NCBI GenBank assembly: GCA_946481615.1
Contig: CAMLOR010000100.1
Coordinates: 1-10,642, forward strand
Direction: 5' to 3'
DNA length: 10,642 nucleotides
DNA from: an uncultured Aquimonas sp.
GTDB lineage: Bacteria; Pseudomonadota; Gammaproteobacteria; Xanthomonadales; Xanthomonadaceae
In this document: positions 7,718-10,642 of the stretch, one piece after another
How positions within the stretch are numbered: position 1 is the first letter of the stretch
Layout: every line of letters starts with the position of its first letter
Notes under the pieces: generated by a model
Told to the model about the DNA's origin: nothing
The model's input: the letters and a program-made list of their open reading frames with translations, nothing else
Database searches by the model: none
Translations under genes and position numbers: made by a program

Positions 7718-10138
7718 ATGTTCGCCTCGCTGTTGCAGGAACTGCGTTTCGCGCTGCGCTCGCTGGCGCGCACGCCGTGGTTCACCGCCACCTGCGTGCT
7801 GATGCTGGCCGCCGGGCTCGGGCTGTCGATGTACATGTTCGGCGCCATCAACGGCTTCGTGCTCAAGCCGATGCCGTTCATGGATGCCGACCGACTGATG
7901 TACGTGGGTTACGAGGAGCGCGACGATCCGGGTGACGAGCAGCAGATCCCGCTGCACGATTTCGTCGAGATCCGCGCCGCGCAGACCCAGTTCGAGGACA
8001 TCGCGGGCTTCTACGAAGGCACCGTGAATCTTTCGGACGGCGAGCGCCCCGAGCGCTACGACGGCGTCTTCGCGACCGCGGCGCTGTTCACCGAACTGGG
8101 CATGCAGCCGCATCTGGGACGCATGCTGCAGGAAGACGACAACCGGCCGGGCGCGGCGCCCGTCGCCGTGATCGGCCACGCCCTGTGGATGAACCGCTTC
8201 AACGGCGATCCGGGTGTCGTCGGCCGCGCCGTGCGCATCAACGGCAAGGACGCCAGCATCGTCGGCGTGATGCCGCCGCAGTTCCGCTTCCCGCGCATGC
8301 ACGATCTCTGGGTGGCGATGCCGCTCGACACCTCCACGCCGCGCGCCGAGGCCCTCCAGCTCGAAGCCTTCGGCCGCCTCGCGCCCGGCGCGACCGCGGC
8401 CTCGGCCGGCGCCGAAGTGCAGGCGCAGCTCGAGCGCATCAACAGCGCGCATCCGGACATCGCGATCGCCTCGCAGGCGATGGTCAAGCGCTTCGCCGAC
8501 CAGCTCGTCAGCGATCAGACGCGCACGATCCTCTACACCATGTTCGCGGCGGTGATGCTGGTGTTGCTGATCGCCTGCGCCAACGTCGCCAACCTGATGA
8601 TGGCGCGCGGCGCGGCGCGCCAGCGCGAACTGGCGATCCGCGGCGCGCTCGGCGCCGGACGCCGGCGTCTTGCGCTGCAGGCGCTGGCCGAAAGCCTGCT
8701 GATCGCGGCGGCGGCCGCCGGCCTGGGCCTGCTGGGCGCGGTGATGGGCGGCGAGATCACGATGCGCGCAATCATGACGTCGGAAGATCCGCCCGTTTAC
8801 TGGGTCGATTTCTCGCTCGACGGCGTCGCCATCGCGTTCTGCCTGGGCGTGGCGCTGGTGTCCGCGCTGGTGTCGGCCCTGCTGCCGTCGCTGGAAGCGG
8901 CGCGCACGTCGGCGGCGCAGGCCATGCGCAGCGGCGGCGCCGGCGCCATCGGGCGCAGCGCGCGCCTGGGCAAGGTGCTGGTGGTGATGGAAGTGGCGGT
9001 GTGCATGGCGCTGCTGGTGGGCGCCGGCCTCACCGTGCGCAGCGTGCTCAAGATGCAGAACTACGATCTTGGCGTGCAGGTCGACCACGTGCTCACCGGG
9101 CGCGTGGGACTGTTCGAATCGGTGTATCCCACCGATGCCGACCGCCTGCGCTTCATCGAGCGCCTGCAGCAGGAACTCGAAGCGGTGCCGGGCGTGTCGT
9201 CGGCCGCGCTTTCCACCTCGTTGCCGACGATGGACATGGGCTACTACCAGTACCACGCCGAAGGCGATGAACTGCCGGCCGACAATGCCTATCCGGCGGC
9301 GTGGGCCGCCTGGGTGACGCCGAGCTATTTCGAAACCTTCCGCTTCGCGCCGCTGCAGGGTCGCCTGTTCGGCACGCAGGACGGCGCCGACGGCGTGCGC
9401 GTGGCGCTGGTCGACCAGCGCTTCGCGCAGCGCCAGTGGCCGGGCGAATCGGCGCTCGGCAAGCGCATCAGGATCGCTCCCACGCTCGCCGATTCGCAGT
9501 TCGCCACCGTGATCGGCGTGCTGCCCGATACGCTGCAGGGCGAGATGGACAGCGATCTGCGCGCCACCGTGTTCCTGCCGATGGCGCAGGAGCCGGCCAC
9601 CTTCATGAGCTTCGCCGTGCGCACCGACGGCGATCCGTACGCGCTGGCCGACGCCGTGCGCGCCGCGGTGCAGCGCGTCGATCCGGACCTGCCGGTCTAC
9701 TGGCTGCGCACCATGGACGACTGGCTCGACATCGCGATGTGGGACAGCCGCCTGCTCGCGAACCTGTTCGGCATCTTCGCGGTGTTCGCGCTGGTGCTGG
9801 CGGTGAGCGGCATCTACGCCGTGCTGGCGTATGCGGTGAGCCAGCGCACGCGCGAAATCGGCGTGCGGCGCGCGCTGGGCGCGCGCGACCCCGGCATCCT
9901 GCGCATGGTGCTGGCGCAGGGTGGCGTGCAGCTCGGCATCGGGCTGGGGGCGGGCTTGCTGCTGGCGCTGGGCTTCGGCAAGGTGCTGTCGAACTTCCTG
10001 TTCGAAGTGCAGGGTTTCGACCCGGTGACTTTCTTCGGCGTGGCCGTTGTGCTGGCCTCGGTGTCGATGCTCGCGGGGCTGGTGCCCGCGCGGCGCGCGC
10101 TGCGCGTGCAGCCGATGGTCGCGCTGCGCTACGAATGA
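7718..10138 (+). CDS. MacB/FtsX-type ABC transporter permease with duplicated halves (ADOP family), permease 4
   Basis: Predicted 806-residue inner-membrane permease, 8 bases after permease 3 and with its own strong ribosome binding site. The N-terminus has LRFALRSLARTPWF; TM1 (about 22-46) reads LAAGLGLSMYMFGAINGFV, an altered form of the usual TAIFS motif. The first periplasmic domain (about 47-270) is acidic at its start (ERDDPGDE) and has DPGVVGR near 164. TM2 (274-296) carries [11 protein letters not shown], encoded by DNA nearly identical to that of permease 1. TM3 323-346, TM4 368-392, TM5 418-440. The second periplasmic domain has YFETFRFAPLQGRLF and GESALGKR and is rich in Tyr/Met around MDMGYYQYH. 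TM6-8 lie at about 678-706, 736-760 and 770-792, ending QPMVALRYE. Both loop motifs, ELAIRGALGA and EIGVRRALGA, are intact. Likely a functional full-size permease; being next to ATPase B it is a natural partner for it. Substrate unknown. Confidence 0.92.
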   Translation: MFASLLQELRFALRSLARTPWFTATCVLMLAAGLGLSMYMFGAINGFVLKPMPFMDADRLMYVGYEERDDPGDEQQIPLHDFVEIRAAQTQFEDIAGFYEGTVNLSDGERPERYDGVFATAALFTELGMQPHLGRMLQEDDNRPGAAPVAVIGHALWMNRFNGDPGVVGRAVRINGKDASIVGVMPPQFRFPRMHDLWVAMPLDTSTPRAEALQLEAFGRLAPGATAASAGAEVQAQLERINSAHPDIAIASQAMVKRFADQLVSDQTRTILYTMFAAVMLVLLIACANVANLMMARGAARQRELAIRGALGAGRRRLALQALAESLLIAAAAAGLGLLGAVMGGEITMRAIMTSEDPPVYWVDFSLDGVAIAFCLGVALVSALVSALLPSLEAARTSAAQAMRSGGAGAIGRSARLGKVLVVMEVAVCMALLVGAGLTVRSVLKMQNYDLGVQVDHVLTGRVGLFESVYPTDADRLRFIERLQQELEAVPGVSSAALSTSLPTMDMGYYQYHAEGDELPADNAYPAAWAAWVTPSYFETFRFAPLQGRLFGTQDGADGVRVALVDQRFAQRQWPGESALGKRIRIAPTLADSQFATVIGVLPDTLQGEMDSDLRATVFLPMAQEPATFMSFAVRTDGDPYALADAVRAAVQRVDPDLPVYWLRTMDDWLDIAMWDSRLLANLFGIFAVFALVLAVSGIYAVLAYAVSQRTREIGVRRALGARDPGILRMVLAQGGVQLGIGLGAGLLLALGFGKVLSNFLFEVQGFDPVTFFGVAVVLASVSMLAGLVPARRALRVQPMVALRYE

Positions 10139-10149
10139 GCGACGAGACG

Positions 10150-10642
10150 ATGATAGAACTGAAGAAACTCGAGAAATCCTGGCCGCAGGGCAGCCAGCGC
10201 CTGTATGTCCTGCGCAACATCGACCTTGCCGTGCGCGAGGGCGAATTCCTGTCGGTGACGGGGCCATCCGGTTCGGGCAAGAGCTCGCTGCTGGCGGCGC
10301 TCGGGCTGCTCGACAACGAGTGGGGCGGCGAGTACTGGTTCGACGGCAAGCCGGTGCACAGGATGGAGCAGCGCGAGCGCGGCGAGTTCGCGCGCGCCAA
10401 CGTCGGTTTCATCTTCCAGCAGTACCACCTGATCGACGATCTCACGGTGCGCGAGAACCTCGATCTGCCGCTCGACTACCGCAACCTGCCTTCCGCCGAG
10501 CGCAAGGCGCGCGTCGCCGACATCCTCGACCGCTTCAATATCGTGGGCAAGAAGGATCTGTTCCCGCGCCAACTCTCGGGCGGGCAACAGCAGCTGGTGG
10601 CGGTGGCACGCGCGGTGATCACGCGGCCGCGGCTGCTGCTGG
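10150..10642 (+). CDS. ABC transporter ATP-binding protein, MacB/LolD class (ATPase B, 3' end outside window)
   Basis: About 164 codons are visible and the gene runs off the right edge. Domains in order: N-terminal strand IELKKLEKSW, aromatic-contact segment around RLYVLRNIDL, Walker A GPSGSGKS at residues 38-45, Q-loop with Gln90 in FIFQQYHLIDDLTVREN, and signature LSGGQQQLVAVARA at 142-155. The sequence ends at PRLLL, where Walker B should begin. The residue after LSGGQQQ is Leu instead of the usual Arg. LSGGQ itself, Walker A and the Q-loop are intact, so the visible part looks competent to bind ATP. The start at 10150 matches the family N-terminus (MIEL...); an in-frame ATG at 10135 overlaps the permease 4 stop as ATGA and would add MSDET. 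The expected role is the cytoplasmic ATPase dimer driving the permeases encoded upstream or further ones downstream. Confidence 0.9.
   Translation, partial: MIELKKLEKSWPQGSQRLYVLRNIDLAVREGEFLSVTGPSGSGKSSLLAALGLLDNEWGGEYWFDGKPVHRMEQRERGEFARANVGFIFQQYHLIDDLTVRENLDLPLDYRNLPSAERKARVADILDRFNIVGKKDLFPRQLSGGQQQLVAVARAVITRPRLLL

Noticed and set aside
7706..10267. Open frame of 853 codons on the - strand opposite permease 4 and the start of ATPase B
   Set aside because: Again in register with the sense gene and explained by the missing TTA/CTA/TCA codons. The His/Arg/Gln-rich product has no recognisable motif, while the + strand has full family signatures.

Overview
The window is a GC-rich stretch (clearly above 60% GC by eye, not computed) with all genes on the + strand and almost no non-coding DNA. 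Codon use is strongly GC-biased: in the two distal permease genes the codons TTA, CTA and TCA are essentially absent. The protein types, together with a REP-like palindrome of the kind scattered through Xanthomonadales genomes, suggest a gammaproteobacterium of the Lysobacter/Xanthomonas/Rhodanobacter kind. That taxonomic guess is moderate confidence only; the same permease family is also very abundant in Acidobacteria.

Layout: (1) positions 1-209, the 3' end of an ABC transporter ATPase gene (ATPase A); (2) positions 210-308, the only real intergenic gap, which holds two REP-like palindromes in opposite orientation and the ribosome binding site of the next gene; (3) positions 309-10138, four consecutive genes of about 800-835 codons, each encoding a MacB/FtsX-type permease in which the whole half-transporter (one TM, MacB-like periplasmic domain, three TMs) is repeated twice in one polypeptide, the architecture called ADOP (acidobacterial duplicated orphan permease); (4) positions 10150-10642, the 5' part of a second MacB/LolD-class ATPase gene (ATPase B), cut off by the window edge just before Walker B.

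The permease genes are separated by +4, -4 and +8 bases, and ATPase B follows at +11 (or overlaps by 4 bases if an upstream ATG is used), so they very probably form one transcription unit. Each permease would be the equivalent of a complete MacB transmembrane dimer, powered by a separately encoded ATPase dimer. Four such full permeases between two ATPase genes implies either several parallel transporters sharing ATPases or a stepwise-duplicated transporter cluster. Permeases 1 and 2 keep the family motifs best; 3 and 4 diverge in the first TM, and 3 has lost a conserved arginine in one cytoplasmic loop. The substrate cannot be read from the sequence. No MacA-type adaptor, TolC-type channel, regulator, RNA gene, insertion sequence or CRISPR array is visible in the window.
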